This document shows, piece by piece, positions 7,501 to 15,551 of a stretch of 45,896 nucleotides of DNA. The notes under the pieces are model-generated. The model saw nothing but the letters and a program-made list of their open reading frames with translations, did no database searches and was not told the DNA's origin. The DNA comes from Oscillospiraceae bacterium (lineage in GTDB: Bacteria; Bacillota; Clostridia; Oscillospirales; JAAYXM01): positions 1 through 45,896 of the forward strand of contig JAFSEA010000075.1 in NCBI GenBank assembly GCA_017435965.1, in the 5' to 3' direction. The number at the start of each line of letters is the position of its first letter. The stretch's first letter is position 1. The position numbers and the translations under genes were made by a program.

Positions 7501-9945
7501 ATTTACCCATAAAGCGGGGCGAACGGCGAAATCGCTGCGGTCGACACGGTCGCCGTACTCATAGACGAAGCCAAAGGTGCTGACATAAGCAGCAATATTC
7601 CGAGGGTGGCCGGGCAACCGCAGCCACCACCAGCAGCAGGAGCTGTTATTTTCAAAAGCACCGTTTGCAACTGCATATTCGGTAGGCTCACACTTTCTTT
7701 CACTATCAGAGCTAAAATACTTGTTCACCTCGGTGATGCTGAGTAGGAATATTTGATCCTGTGTTGCGTTACCGGGATTTGTGTCATACATTGGATTTTT
7801 ATCAGCAGGTACAGTTACGACAGGAATAATTGCTTTTTCATCTCCGGAAAATACTGAATTGATAAAATCGTTATTCAACCATTCCCGAAGTGTGCAGGTC
7901 TCCCAAGTGACAGCTGTGCCACTCATATTGTATTTCTTACAGTCAAGAGCATATTTGCTGATAAGAAGTGCTTTTCCCTCTTTTATTTCAAGCACAAGCC
8001 ATTCTATATTTTCTTCGCCGTTGGAGGTGTTGTTATCCTGCTCATATTTGCCAAGGAAAACATAATCTCCGACCTTGGCAGTTTTCAGTTTTTCTGCCTT
8101 ATATTTGTCGAAAATTGAATCTGCTTTGTCTTTGCTATCTTTATAGTCACCCAATGCTACGAAAGCTTCGTATGCTTCAATATACTTTCCTTCATTCATC
8201 AAATCGATTGCAGTATTGTACTCCATATTTGGCCGTATAACATTCCACCACAAAAAAAGCAAAGCAATCAAAACACACACGGTCAAAGTTGAGATTATTG
8301 CTATCTTTTTAATTTTCTTCCTTCTTGCCTCTTCCTCGGCTTTTTGCATCTCCGCAAGGCGTTCCTTTTCCAAACGTTCTGCTTCTCTCTGTGCTTTGAT
8401 TTGTTCAATTCCGTTTTTACATTCAACAATCAATTCATCAGCGCTTTTCCATCCGGATATGGACTTAAATATTTTAATTGCCGCTTCGTAATCGTGTATA
8501 TTCCGACCGAACATTTTAGATTTGCCCTCGGATAAAAATTTATCCTTTCTTGCTGCTTCTGCTTTTTCGAGACATTTTTTGCTTAATTCTTTTGCATCTT
8601 TATACTCCGAAATGCTCTCAAAGGTTGATGATGCGGTTTTATAGTCATCTTCCGATGTTGCCGTATTCATTTGCTGAGTTGCTCTTGCATAAATGTTACT
8701 TAATCTGTCGTTTTCGTTTCTGATTCTAATGTGCTCAATATCTGATTCAAGCTTTTTTCTTAAAGCATCATCCGAAAAGCGCATTACTTTTGCATAATTG
8801 GCATAACTATCGAAGGGTTGTTTGCAGTTGCAAAGCTCATCTTCTTTGTGTATATTAAGCTCTGCCATAAGCTTACCCAAATATGCCTTGGCACACTTGG
8901 GATCAAGGTCCAGCACTTTTTCGCAATATTCTTCTGCATTCTGCCATTCGCCATCTTCAAGGAACATAAAGGCACGCTCGAGAAGTGGGGCGATATTTAC
9001 ATTGCCTCCTTCTATCACGGTTTCCTTAAGAACGGTTGTTTTCGGAGCATCGCCTTCTGCAATTTTCTTTATTCCCCGGATAAGATCCTGCATAAAGCCG
9101 AGCTTTGACATATCCTGTGCCTGCAGGTGAGAAAATTCTTCGGGAAGGTCATACGGGTCCATATCTTTATATGCAGGAATGAGCATTTTCTTTTCGCCTT
9201 TTTTTATAAGTGCAAGAAAGCGACTCCATTCGTTTCTGACCCAAACAGCGTTAAAATATTCCTGCTTTGTTCCGAGAACCACCATAACCTTGGAGGAGTT
9301 GAGTGCGGCAAATATGTATGGTTCATAGGCAGAGCCCAGTTTATCCTCCAAAGTGATACGGGAAAAGAACACCTTAAAGCCTTCCTGTTTGAGCTGATGG
9401 TAAAGTTCATTTGCCAAAACGCTGTCAGGCGTTCTTCTTCCGTTATTATCGGTTTCCTTATAGCAGATAAACACATCAAAAGGCTCTTCTTTCTGAGAGA
9501 TAGAAAGAATTCCCTTTTGAATTTCATTTATTGCTTTTGCTTCTTTTTCGTAAATTTCTTTTTGATGGGAGTCTGCATATTCTATGGCTGATTTATAGTT
9601 ATCATCATCAAAAATTGATGTGAACTGTGCTCTGTTTACGGTGGGAATACGCTTATGAGAAGACGGGTCTTCCACATATTCAATACCGTAGCGGCAGAGA
9701 ACAAGAGACCAATATGCTTCGGCATCGGAGTTATCCTCGTTGAGAATCTGCTCATAGATACCCATTGCCTTATCAAACTCATTATTACGGCGGAAATGGT
9801 TTGCTCTGTCATACATATTCGCACGTTTATCATCGTCGAGTTTCGGCAACGTCTGCTGTGTGCCGCAGTATTCACAGGTTACTACAGTTTCGTTATTTGA
9901 AATTTCAAGTGCACCACCGCACATTTTACATTTGAAAAGTGCCAT
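7489..9945 (-). CDS. Single-pass membrane TIR-domain protein with a DUF6273/C-type-lectin-like variable C-terminus
   Basis: An 818-residue multidomain protein. Residues 5-29 hold a zinc ribbon (C-K-M-C and C-E-Y-C). TPR-like helices follow (about 45-90). A TIR domain (about 155-290) begins D-V-F-I-C-Y-K and contains W-V-R-N-E, matching the WxxxE position that carries the catalytic Glu in TIR NADases. More TPR-like helices and a charged coiled region run to about 545. A basic stretch R-R-K-K-I-K-K then precedes one hydrophobic helix (about 549-571), so by the positive-inside rule TIR is cytoplasmic and the rest external. The external part (about 626-818) is DUF6273-like and ends W-W-W-L-R...A-V-R-P-A-L-W. 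Its last 50 codons are GC-rich and nearly all end in C or T, resembling a DGR variable region. GGGGGA lies before the ATG. It is a lone gene. Confidence 0.85.
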   Translation of the reverse strand: MALFKCKMCGGALEISNNETVVTCEYCGTQQTLPKLDDDKRANMYDRANHFRRNNEFDKAMGIYEQILNEDNSDAEAYWSLVLCRYGIEYVEDPSSHKRIPTVNRAQFTSIFDDDNYKSAIEYADSHQKEIYEKEAKAINEIQKGILSISQKEEPFDVFICYKETDNNGRRTPDSVLANELYHQLKQEGFKVFFSRITLEDKLGSAYEPYIFAALNSSKVMVVLGTKQEYFNAVWVRNEWSRFLALIKKGEKKMLIPAYKDMDPYDLPEEFSHLQAQDMSKLGFMQDLIRGIKKIAEGDAPKTTVLKETVIEGGNVNIAPLLERAFMFLEDGEWQNAEEYCEKVLDLDPKCAKAYLGKLMAELNIHKEDELCNCKQPFDSYANYAKVMRFSDDALRKKLESDIEHIRIRNENDRLSNIYARATQQMNTATSEDDYKTASSTFESISEYKDAKELSKKCLEKAEAARKDKFLSEGKSKMFGRNIHDYEAAIKIFKSISGWKSADELIVECKNGIEQIKAQREAERLEKERLAEMQKAEEEARRKKIKKIAIISTLTVCVLIALLFLWWNVIRPNMEYNTAIDLMNEGKYIEAYEAFVALGDYKDSKDKADSIFDKYKAEKLKTAKVGDYVFLGKYEQDNNTSNGEENIEWLVLEIKEGKALLISKYALDCKKYNMSGTAVTWETCTLREWLNNDFINSVFSGDEKAIIPVVTVPADKNPMYDTNPGNATQDQIFLLSITEVNKYFSSDSERKCEPTEYAVANGAFENNSSCCWWWLRLPGHPRNIAAYVSTFGFVYEYGDRVDRSDFAVRPALWVNLES
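7505..7650 (-). other. Candidate DGR-type variable region (C-terminal coding part of the TIR gene)
   Basis: On the coding strand the stretch between the W-W-W-L-R block and the A-V-R-P-A-L-W block has fixed residues spaced as A-A-x-V-x3-G-x-V-x3-G-x2-V-x5-A-V-R-P. Of the 27 codons from the His after L-P-G to the Phe before A-V-R-P, 25 end in C or T. This is what a template of AAC/AAT codons would give after adenine-specific mutagenesis. By hand count 69 of 120 bases at 7501-7620 are G or C, against 26 of 60 at 7681-7740. No matching template repeat or reverse transcriptase is in the window. Confidence 0.55.
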
Positions 9946-10080
9946 AGTTTAAGTTCCCCCACTATTTGCAGTTAAGTCTTTTTTTAATTTTACCACAGAA
10001 AGTTTAAATTGAGAAGAGCAATTCTTAATTTTTATAATATTTTTTCCAAAAAGTATAACAGAGAGCCGATAAAAGAGAGA

Positions 10081-10111
10081 TACGGCGTGGTCAATAAAAG
10101 ACCACGCCGTA
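10081..10111 (-). terminator. Likely terminator of rubrerythrin
   Basis: TACGGCGTGGTC and GACCACGCCGTA form a perfect 12-base stem with a 7-base A-rich loop. On the minus strand it is followed by a pyrimidine-rich TCTCTCTTTTA tract rather than a pure T-run. It lies 23 bases past the rbr stop codon. Confidence 0.6.
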
Positions 10112-10133
10112 AGCTATTTTCAGAATTTCATAA

Positions 10134-10712
10134 TTATAAATCGCCGCGCATATATCCTATTGGTTTTCCGCAGACAGGGCAGGATTCGAGGGCGTTTTCC
10201 GAACTATATTCAAAGCCGCAGTTTTCACACTTCCATTTAATCGGCTCATTTCTCTTATAGAGTGTGCCGTTCTGAAGATGAGTTGCCATTGCAGTGAAAA
10301 TCTTTTCGTGCTCCGCCTCTATCTTTGCAATAAGCTCATAAGCTGTTGCAATTTCGATAAAGCCTTCATCTTTTGCAATCTTTGCAAACTTCGGATATGC
10401 ATCTGTTGCCTCTTCCTTTTCGCCCTTTGCCGCCGCAAGAAGGTTTTCGCAAACAGTTCCGAGCTTATAAGGATATCCGCCGTCAATATCTATGTTATCA
10501 TAGCCGAAATTCGGGTTGTTTGTTATGAAATCCATAAAGATTTTGGAATGAGCGAGCTCATTATTTTCTATTTCCGTAATCCTTCTATAAAGAGATTCGT
10601 GACCTTCTTTTTGGATTTTTTCGGCATAAAAATGATATCTTCCTCTTGCCTGGGATTCTCCGGCAAAGGATCGGGCGAGATTGATAAGAGTTTGTGTTCC
10701 CTCAAGCTTCAT
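10134..10712 (-). CDS. rbr: Rubrerythrin (diiron peroxidase with rubredoxin domain)
   Basis: A 192-residue rubrerythrin, which reduces hydrogen peroxide using electrons from rubredoxin or NAD(P)H-linked partners in the cytoplasm of anaerobes. The N-terminal ferritin-like four-helix bundle carries the diiron ligands, including E-S-Q-A-R-G-R-Y (about 19) and E-N-N-E-L-A-H (about 50-56), with a second E-x-E-H-E-K set near 125. The C-terminal rubredoxin domain has C-E-N-C and C-P-V-C (about 160-178). The ATG at 10710-10712 is chosen because AGGAAG lies eight bases upstream and the protein then begins M-K-L-E-G-T like the family; an in-frame upstream ATG has no such site. The ribosome binding site lies inside a long inverted repeat. 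Confidence 0.96.
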   Translation of the reverse strand: MKLEGTQTLINLARSFAGESQARGRYHFYAEKIQKEGHESLYRRITEIENNELAHSKIFMDFITNNPNFGYDNIDIDGGYPYKLGTVCENLLAAAKGEKEEATDAYPKFAKIAKDEGFIEIATAYELIAKIEAEHEKIFTAMATHLQNGTLYKRNEPIKWKCENCGFEYSSENALESCPVCGKPIGYMRGDL

Positions 10713-10777
10713 AATATTTCTTCCTTTCTTTGTAAGTTTTTCCAAATGCATTATTTACAATTTAAGGAAGAAATATT
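10713..10777 (-). promoter_or_regulatory. Leader hairpin sequestering the rbr ribosome binding site
   Basis: AATATTTCTTCCTT (10713-10726) and AAGGAAGAAATATT (10764-10777) are a perfect 14-base inverted repeat. Inside it TTACAA and TTGTAA form a further 6-base stem across a 3x3 internal loop. In the rbr mRNA the 3' arm is the Shine-Dalgarno AAGGAAG itself, ending directly before the ATG, so the closed hairpin would hide it. The 5' arm starts 10 bases after the stop of the upstream gene. Confidence 0.7.
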
Positions 10778-10786
10778 CATAGGATC

Positions 10787-13480
10787 TTATTTTATATGTT
10801 TTTCACAGAAGGGACAACCGGGCTTTTTGCAAAGGAGTGCAAATTCATCTTCACGAATCATCTGCATTGTTATGTCATAAAGCTCACGGAGTTCCATTTT
10901 GTAAAGCGTTGCAAGACCGAATGTGACTTTCTCTATATGGAGACCGCGCTTTATTGCCTCACGGTAATAGTCGTTATCTATTCCGCTGTAGAAATTGCGG
11001 CAACCGAAAAGATGCTTATCAATCATAGCATTTCTTTTCTTTCCGGACTCGTCTATATACTGAACGACTGCCGGTTCGGTATAGCGTACACCTGCCATTG
11101 TTTCAACATAATGAAGGAAAGTATTTGCGCCGGGATTGCAGCCGAGAAATACAACGCTTGCGTTTTTATTGAGAGCCTTTCCGAGAGGTGATGTCTCCCC
11201 TGTGGGAGCATCAAGAAAACCGTGACCCGAAACGATGTTCTCTGCATCCTTTCCCATTGCAACCCATTCGTGAGTTGCGTGACCTGAACGGAAGCTATCA
11301 GCACGTTTGAGCATTGCTTTCGGGAGAAGTCCCGTTCTCACGGTTTTGTCACGAAGTTCTCCGTTCTTTCTCGTATCGTAAGGACGGAATACATGCCCTT
11401 TATTTATGCTTCCGTCAAACACAAGATATGGGTTTGTGAATGCCGGTGCCATAAGCGTTCCGTTTTCGCCGAGAGTTTCACAGAGTGCCTCAAGCATCGC
11501 ATCTGCTCCGCCTTCAAGGTAGCCAAGTCCCGAAACGCCCGAATGAACAACAAGAGTTTCTCCCTCTTTTACGCCAAGTTTTTTGAGGGCATCGGAGAGT
11601 CCCTCTTTTGTGAGAGGACATTTTGCCTGCATATTGAGGAAGCCGTATTCGGAAAACATAATGCAGTTATGAAGCCATCTTTTGATTTCTGCCTCAGGGA
11701 AAACAAAGCCTTTATCCCATTCGGCTTCATCTATTGCGGTGCGAAGATTTTTCACACCATCCATTTTTGAGAATACTTCGGCAAATCTCTGATAGAGCAT
11801 ACCGCCGTAGCCCACGTTTTTCTTCTCATCGGGAACATTTTCGCAGTCATGCGGAAATCCTCGCATTGCACGGGAGAAAACGAAGTTTTCGCAATAGTCA
11901 TACCAGGGAGTTTCCGCCACCTTTTCAGGTGAAGGCGGAATATCCGACGGAAGCTTCACTCCTTCTGCCGCCGCATTTATCTCCGCTTCTTTTCCCCAAA
12001 GTGCGAGATTTTTTATCTTACATACCTCACGGTTTTTGAGATATTCCATTCTTGCCACGGCATCGATTCCGGGACGGATTTCTCTTTTTGCTTCCGCTTC
12101 CAACACTTCATTTGCTTTCTTTACCGCATCGGGAAGAATTGCACTTACCTCTTCTTCCGTGAGAGATGCCATAGCACGTACCCATTCAAGAGAATACGCA
12201 AAGTTTGCCCCTGCCATCGAAAGGTCAATAAGGCTTTCGTCCTGAGCAGAATTGTGGTGATAGCCATAGGGTGCGTGGGAAATCCATACGGTGGGCATAC
12301 CGATTGAACTGTCACCGAAGAATGTATCGTCACCCATACCGTGGTCACGTTTGAGAATGTCTATTTCGGGATAATTCTTCTTAAAGTGTTTATCTGTGTT
12401 ATCAAGGATGATATTACCTGCAAAGCCGGGAATATCGGAGGCCTCTTTTGAGGAGAACATATGGTGTTTTGTTTTGTCCTTTGTGGACGTGAAGCCATCC
12501 ATATTTATTCCGCCGATTGCTCTCTTTGACAAATCTCCGCCAAAATGCTCGCAAACAGCGGTCATGCCGTAAAGCTCGGAGGCAAATACAACTCTCACGC
12601 TGTATTTAAGGTCAATCTCTCCCTTTTCGGAAAGCTCACGAAGTGCTTTAAGCATACCGATTGAGGCAACAACTCCGTTTGAATCGTCGTTGATAAGAGG
12701 CTCACAGGTATGTGCCACCACCCATATCTCGCGCTTATCCTTTCCCGGAAGAAGTGCCGTGACTGCAGGAAGCTTTGATTCATAGCGGTTTCCATCGGAG
12801 AAGATATGAGCTTTTACCGTTCCGTTGGAGCACGCCTGACGAAGTGCTCTGCCATTCTTTTCATTTATCATAAAGGAGGTAAACTCACGGTCTCCTGCAT
12901 TGATATGCCACACACCGTATTCAGTTCCGCCGTTTGACCAGAACACACTATCGGGATTTACAGTTGGATTTTCCGAAAAGTCGGATACCCAGCCGATTGC
13001 ACCAAGGTCAAGAAGCATACGCACAGGTGCGCAATTCGGTCTTGTACCGGGGTCAAGAAGCACAAGAGCACCCTTTACATCTGCACCCATCTTCATCTGG
13101 GATTCCGTTATGATATTTACATCAAGACCCTCCGGTGGTGTTGCGACGGAGTGCTTGACAGCACTTATTGGCTCACGCTCATAATCTGCGATAACGGGGT
13201 TTGAAATTCCGGGGACGTTTGTGAGTATTTCAAGACTCATCTTACTTACATCCCAGCCGATTGCCATACATTTATCCTGATAGTGAGTTTTTCCGTCTGC
13301 AGGAAATTCGAGATACTCCGCATCAAAGCCTTCTTTTACAAGAAGGTCATATATATACCTTGCAGCCTTTTCAATTCCCGGATATGTCTGTTTACGCTCA
13401 TGGCGATAGATGTTTATTGTATGTTCCAGAAACCAATCGAGGTCAAGCATACTTTCAAAAGTTTTCATATAGTCTTTCAT
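10787..13480 (-). CDS. Fusion of an M28-like aminopeptidase domain and an AAC(3)-family acetyltransferase domain
   Basis: An 897-residue cytoplasmic protein with two enzyme-like halves. The N-terminal half (about 1-470) resembles M28/DUF4910-type zinc aminopeptidases: V-V-A-H-T-C-E-P (about 251) and N-D-D-S-N-G (about 261) supply likely metal ligands, A-S-E-L-Y-G (about 302) the Glu position, and a late S-H-A-P-Y-G-Y-H-H (about 405) the last His. After a linker, residues about 625-897 form a full-length AAC(3)/YokD-like domain: V-V-H-S-G-V-S-G-L-G, G-T-L-M-A-P-A-F-T, and H-A-T-H-E-W-V-A-M-G. AAC(3) proteins acetylate amino groups with acetyl-CoA. Whether this one acts on an aminoglycoside is unknown. 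The gene starts 3 bases after the DUF5107 gene stop, indicating an operon. Confidence 0.8.
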   Translation of the reverse strand: MKDYMKTFESMLDLDWFLEHTINIYRHERKQTYPGIEKAARYIYDLLVKEGFDAEYLEFPADGKTHYQDKCMAIGWDVSKMSLEILTNVPGISNPVIADYEREPISAVKHSVATPPEGLDVNIITESQMKMGADVKGALVLLDPGTRPNCAPVRMLLDLGAIGWVSDFSENPTVNPDSVFWSNGGTEYGVWHINAGDREFTSFMINEKNGRALRQACSNGTVKAHIFSDGNRYESKLPAVTALLPGKDKREIWVVAHTCEPLINDDSNGVVASIGMLKALRELSEKGEIDLKYSVRVVFASELYGMTAVCEHFGGDLSKRAIGGINMDGFTSTKDKTKHHMFSSKEASDIPGFAGNIILDNTDKHFKKNYPEIDILKRDHGMGDDTFFGDSSIGMPTVWISHAPYGYHHNSAQDESLIDLSMAGANFAYSLEWVRAMASLTEEEVSAILPDAVKKANEVLEAEAKREIRPGIDAVARMEYLKNREVCKIKNLALWGKEAEINAAAEGVKLPSDIPPSPEKVAETPWYDYCENFVFSRAMRGFPHDCENVPDEKKNVGYGGMLYQRFAEVFSKMDGVKNLRTAIDEAEWDKGFVFPEAEIKRWLHNCIMFSEYGFLNMQAKCPLTKEGLSDALKKLGVKEGETLVVHSGVSGLGYLEGGADAMLEALCETLGENGTLMAPAFTNPYLVFDGSINKGHVFRPYDTRKNGELRDKTVRTGLLPKAMLKRADSFRSGHATHEWVAMGKDAENIVSGHGFLDAPTGETSPLGKALNKNASVVFLGCNPGANTFLHYVETMAGVRYTEPAVVQYIDESGKKRNAMIDKHLFGCRNFYSGIDNDYYREAIKRGLHIEKVTFGLATLYKMELRELYDITMQMIREDEFALLCKKPGCPFCEKHIK

Positions 13481-13483
13481 CTC

Positions 13484-15466
13484 TTAATCCTTCTTTGCTT
13501 TATTATATTGCATACGGAAATCCAGTTCTTTCGGAATGTTGAATTCTTCATCACCACGTTTTTCCATTATGGCTTCCCACAACTCGGATGTTATGACTTC
13601 GCCTTCTCTTATATCCGCAACGGTGATATATTTACCGCCGTTCACAACGATTCGTTCTGCCTCATCGACATCACCGTTTCTCATAAGAGCATAAGCATAA
13701 AGAAGCTTACATCTATCATCGTTCTTCACGTTTTCTGCCGCAGACTTATAAAGCTCTACTGTCTTTTCAGACATTTTTGTTTCATAAAGGCAACGGAAAA
13801 CATCTTTTGCAAGGGATATATCGTCATTTCTGTTTTCAAAGGCAGAAAGCATATGTCCCACATAATCAGTCTCACGACTTTCAAGCTTTGCGATTATTCC
13901 GAGGACGTAATGTGCCCAGGCAGACTCTGAAAGTTCAACAGACTTTTCAAGGAGAAGCTTTGCCATTCGGAGATTTCCCTTTGCGGTCTCCGCCGCACCG
14001 AGAAGATAATATGCATACCAGTTATCTCGGTCTTTTCCATCGATTGCCGCATAGAGAAGCTCTATCCATTCTTCCTGAATCTGATATGATACAGGAACAG
14101 CCTTGGGATCATTTTCTCCCACAGTCTTGTCATTAAGGAGCGAAATCCATGTCTTTTGCATCTCATCCGTTTCCGCAAAATCAAGGTGAGAACACATAAT
14201 ATCACGCTCTTCCGACTTTTCACGGCGGAGTATTTCAAGACTTGCCCAACCTTCGTTTTTGAACACGCTTTTTGCAGGGGATTTTGCCATTTCACGAGTA
14301 TCTAAAACAACCTTTTCAAGGGAAGATTTTGTTATGCTCTTTGCAAAAATTCCTTCGACCTCAGCTCTTGCATCAGCCCAGTCACCATGTACCTTTTCCT
14401 TATCTGCCTGCATTGCACCATAGGTTTCTACCCATTCCCAAACTGTGCGAGGAGGCATCGGGAGACATTCAAGCTGTGTTCGTGCAAGACCAATCTGAAT
14501 TTCGTTATAGCTTCCGTCCTCGCCATCGGCGGTGAGGAAATTCTGCCAACGTCGGCCTCCTTGGGAATCGCCCCACACAAAGAGCTTTCTGCCTCGAAGA
14601 ATATCTGTGGAGGACGTTGCAAGGCCATAGCCGTTTTTATCAAGCTGACAGATATATTTAAGGCTGTCAGCCTTTGTTTTCCAGAAGTAATCGTAGGCTG
14701 TTTTGCTGTTAAGAGGATATGTAACGTCTGCGCCGTTATAATACGGGATTTTTTCTATGCAATATTCTCCGTTTTTTGAAATATAGGTTTCTTCTGCCGG
14801 CACTATAACACGAGCTCCCTCTTCCTGAACGGTTGCGATGTTGCTCCACCAGTACATAGGCATTGAATCCTCATTGGGATTTGTTAAGCGAGTTCTTACA
14901 TAGAGCACTTCTGAGCCTTCGGGGAGAAAAATATCCATCTGTGCGATGCATCGGCGTATGCGTTCAAACCAATAGAATCGAAGCACGGGAGTTCCGTCGG
15001 AAAGCTTGGTTTCGGCAGTATTGACAAGAGCGCAGGTCATAGGACTATGGCCGAGAAATCCCATATTCCACTCAACGCCGCCCGATGTCCACGCATTTCT
15101 GACAGCGAGGTTACATGGACGGATAACGCTGTTTCGGAAAAGGAGTTCCTTCCCTGTTCTTTTATCCACAAGTGACCACATTTTTCCGCCAAGAGCCGGA
15201 ATGAACATTGCCTTTAGATTATCATTTTCAAGATACGCAACATCGTATTCCGTATCGTGAAGTTCTCTGCCGTACATATTCTGTTCTCTATACGGAAAAG
15301 CATCGTAAACACGACCGTAATTGAAGAACATCTCCTCATCTTCCGGGAAGTTACCCAAGGTTTTCTTTCCTCTGCTGTTGATATTCAAGGTAAGAAGCGG
15401 CAATGAGCTTTCGCCACCGAAATCAGCCGCCGGAATTGTTATTTTTTCAAATTTAAGACTCGACAT
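13484..15466 (-). CDS. DUF5107 domain protein with C-terminal TPR repeats
   Basis: A 660-residue soluble protein. The N-terminal half (about 20-340) matches the DUF5107 pattern: A-L-G-G-K-M-W-S-L-V-D-K-R-T-G-K-E-L-L-F-R-N (about 90-111), G-G-V-E-W-N-M-G, and W-W-S-N-I-A. This is a galactose-mutarotase-like beta-sandwich, a fold often associated with carbohydrate-active enzymes. The C-terminal part (about 470-600) has TPR helices, including W-Y-A-Y-Y-L-L-G-A-A-E-T-A-K-G-N. The ATG at 15464-15466 is preferred over an in-frame GTG three codons earlier because AAAGGTG then sits at the right distance. It is the first gene of an operon with the M28/AAC(3) fusion. Catalytic activity is not established. 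Confidence 0.8.
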   Translation of the reverse strand: MSSLKFEKITIPAADFGGESSLPLLTLNINSRGKKTLGNFPEDEEMFFNYGRVYDAFPYREQNMYGRELHDTEYDVAYLENDNLKAMFIPALGGKMWSLVDKRTGKELLFRNSVIRPCNLAVRNAWTSGGVEWNMGFLGHSPMTCALVNTAETKLSDGTPVLRFYWFERIRRCIAQMDIFLPEGSEVLYVRTRLTNPNEDSMPMYWWSNIATVQEEGARVIVPAEETYISKNGEYCIEKIPYYNGADVTYPLNSKTAYDYFWKTKADSLKYICQLDKNGYGLATSSTDILRGRKLFVWGDSQGGRRWQNFLTADGEDGSYNEIQIGLARTQLECLPMPPRTVWEWVETYGAMQADKEKVHGDWADARAEVEGIFAKSITKSSLEKVVLDTREMAKSPAKSVFKNEGWASLEILRREKSEERDIMCSHLDFAETDEMQKTWISLLNDKTVGENDPKAVPVSYQIQEEWIELLYAAIDGKDRDNWYAYYLLGAAETAKGNLRMAKLLLEKSVELSESAWAHYVLGIIAKLESRETDYVGHMLSAFENRNDDISLAKDVFRCLYETKMSEKTVELYKSAAENVKNDDRCKLLYAYALMRNGDVDEAERIVVNGGKYITVADIREGEVITSELWEAIMEKRGDEEFNIPKELDFRMQYNKAKKD

Positions 15467-15500
15467 AGAATTCACCTTTCATAAAATGCGATTTCACTTT

Positions 15501-15529
15501 ATTGTAGCACCGCAAAAAAGTTTATGCAA
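15501..15529 (-). promoter_or_regulatory. Promoter of the DUF5107-M28/AAC(3) operon
   Basis: On the minus strand TTGCAT (complement of 15524-15529), a 17-base spacer and TGC-TACAAT (TACAAT is the complement of 15501-15506) form a good extended promoter 35 bases before the DUF5107 start. Confidence 0.7.
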
Positions 15530-15551
15530 TACAAAAAAGTCCGATACAAAA

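Noticed and set aside
9946..10133. Search for a DGR template repeat or reverse transcriptase near the TIR gene
   Set aside because: The flanking gap is only 188 bases and holds just promoter-like sequence and the rbr terminator. No AAC-rich copy of the tail was found by eye anywhere in the window.
10787..11610. Calling the AAC(3)-like domain an aminoglycoside resistance gene
   Set aside because: It is part of a larger fusion in a housekeeping-like operon, without mobile-element context. Many AAC(3)/YokD-fold proteins are not resistance enzymes.
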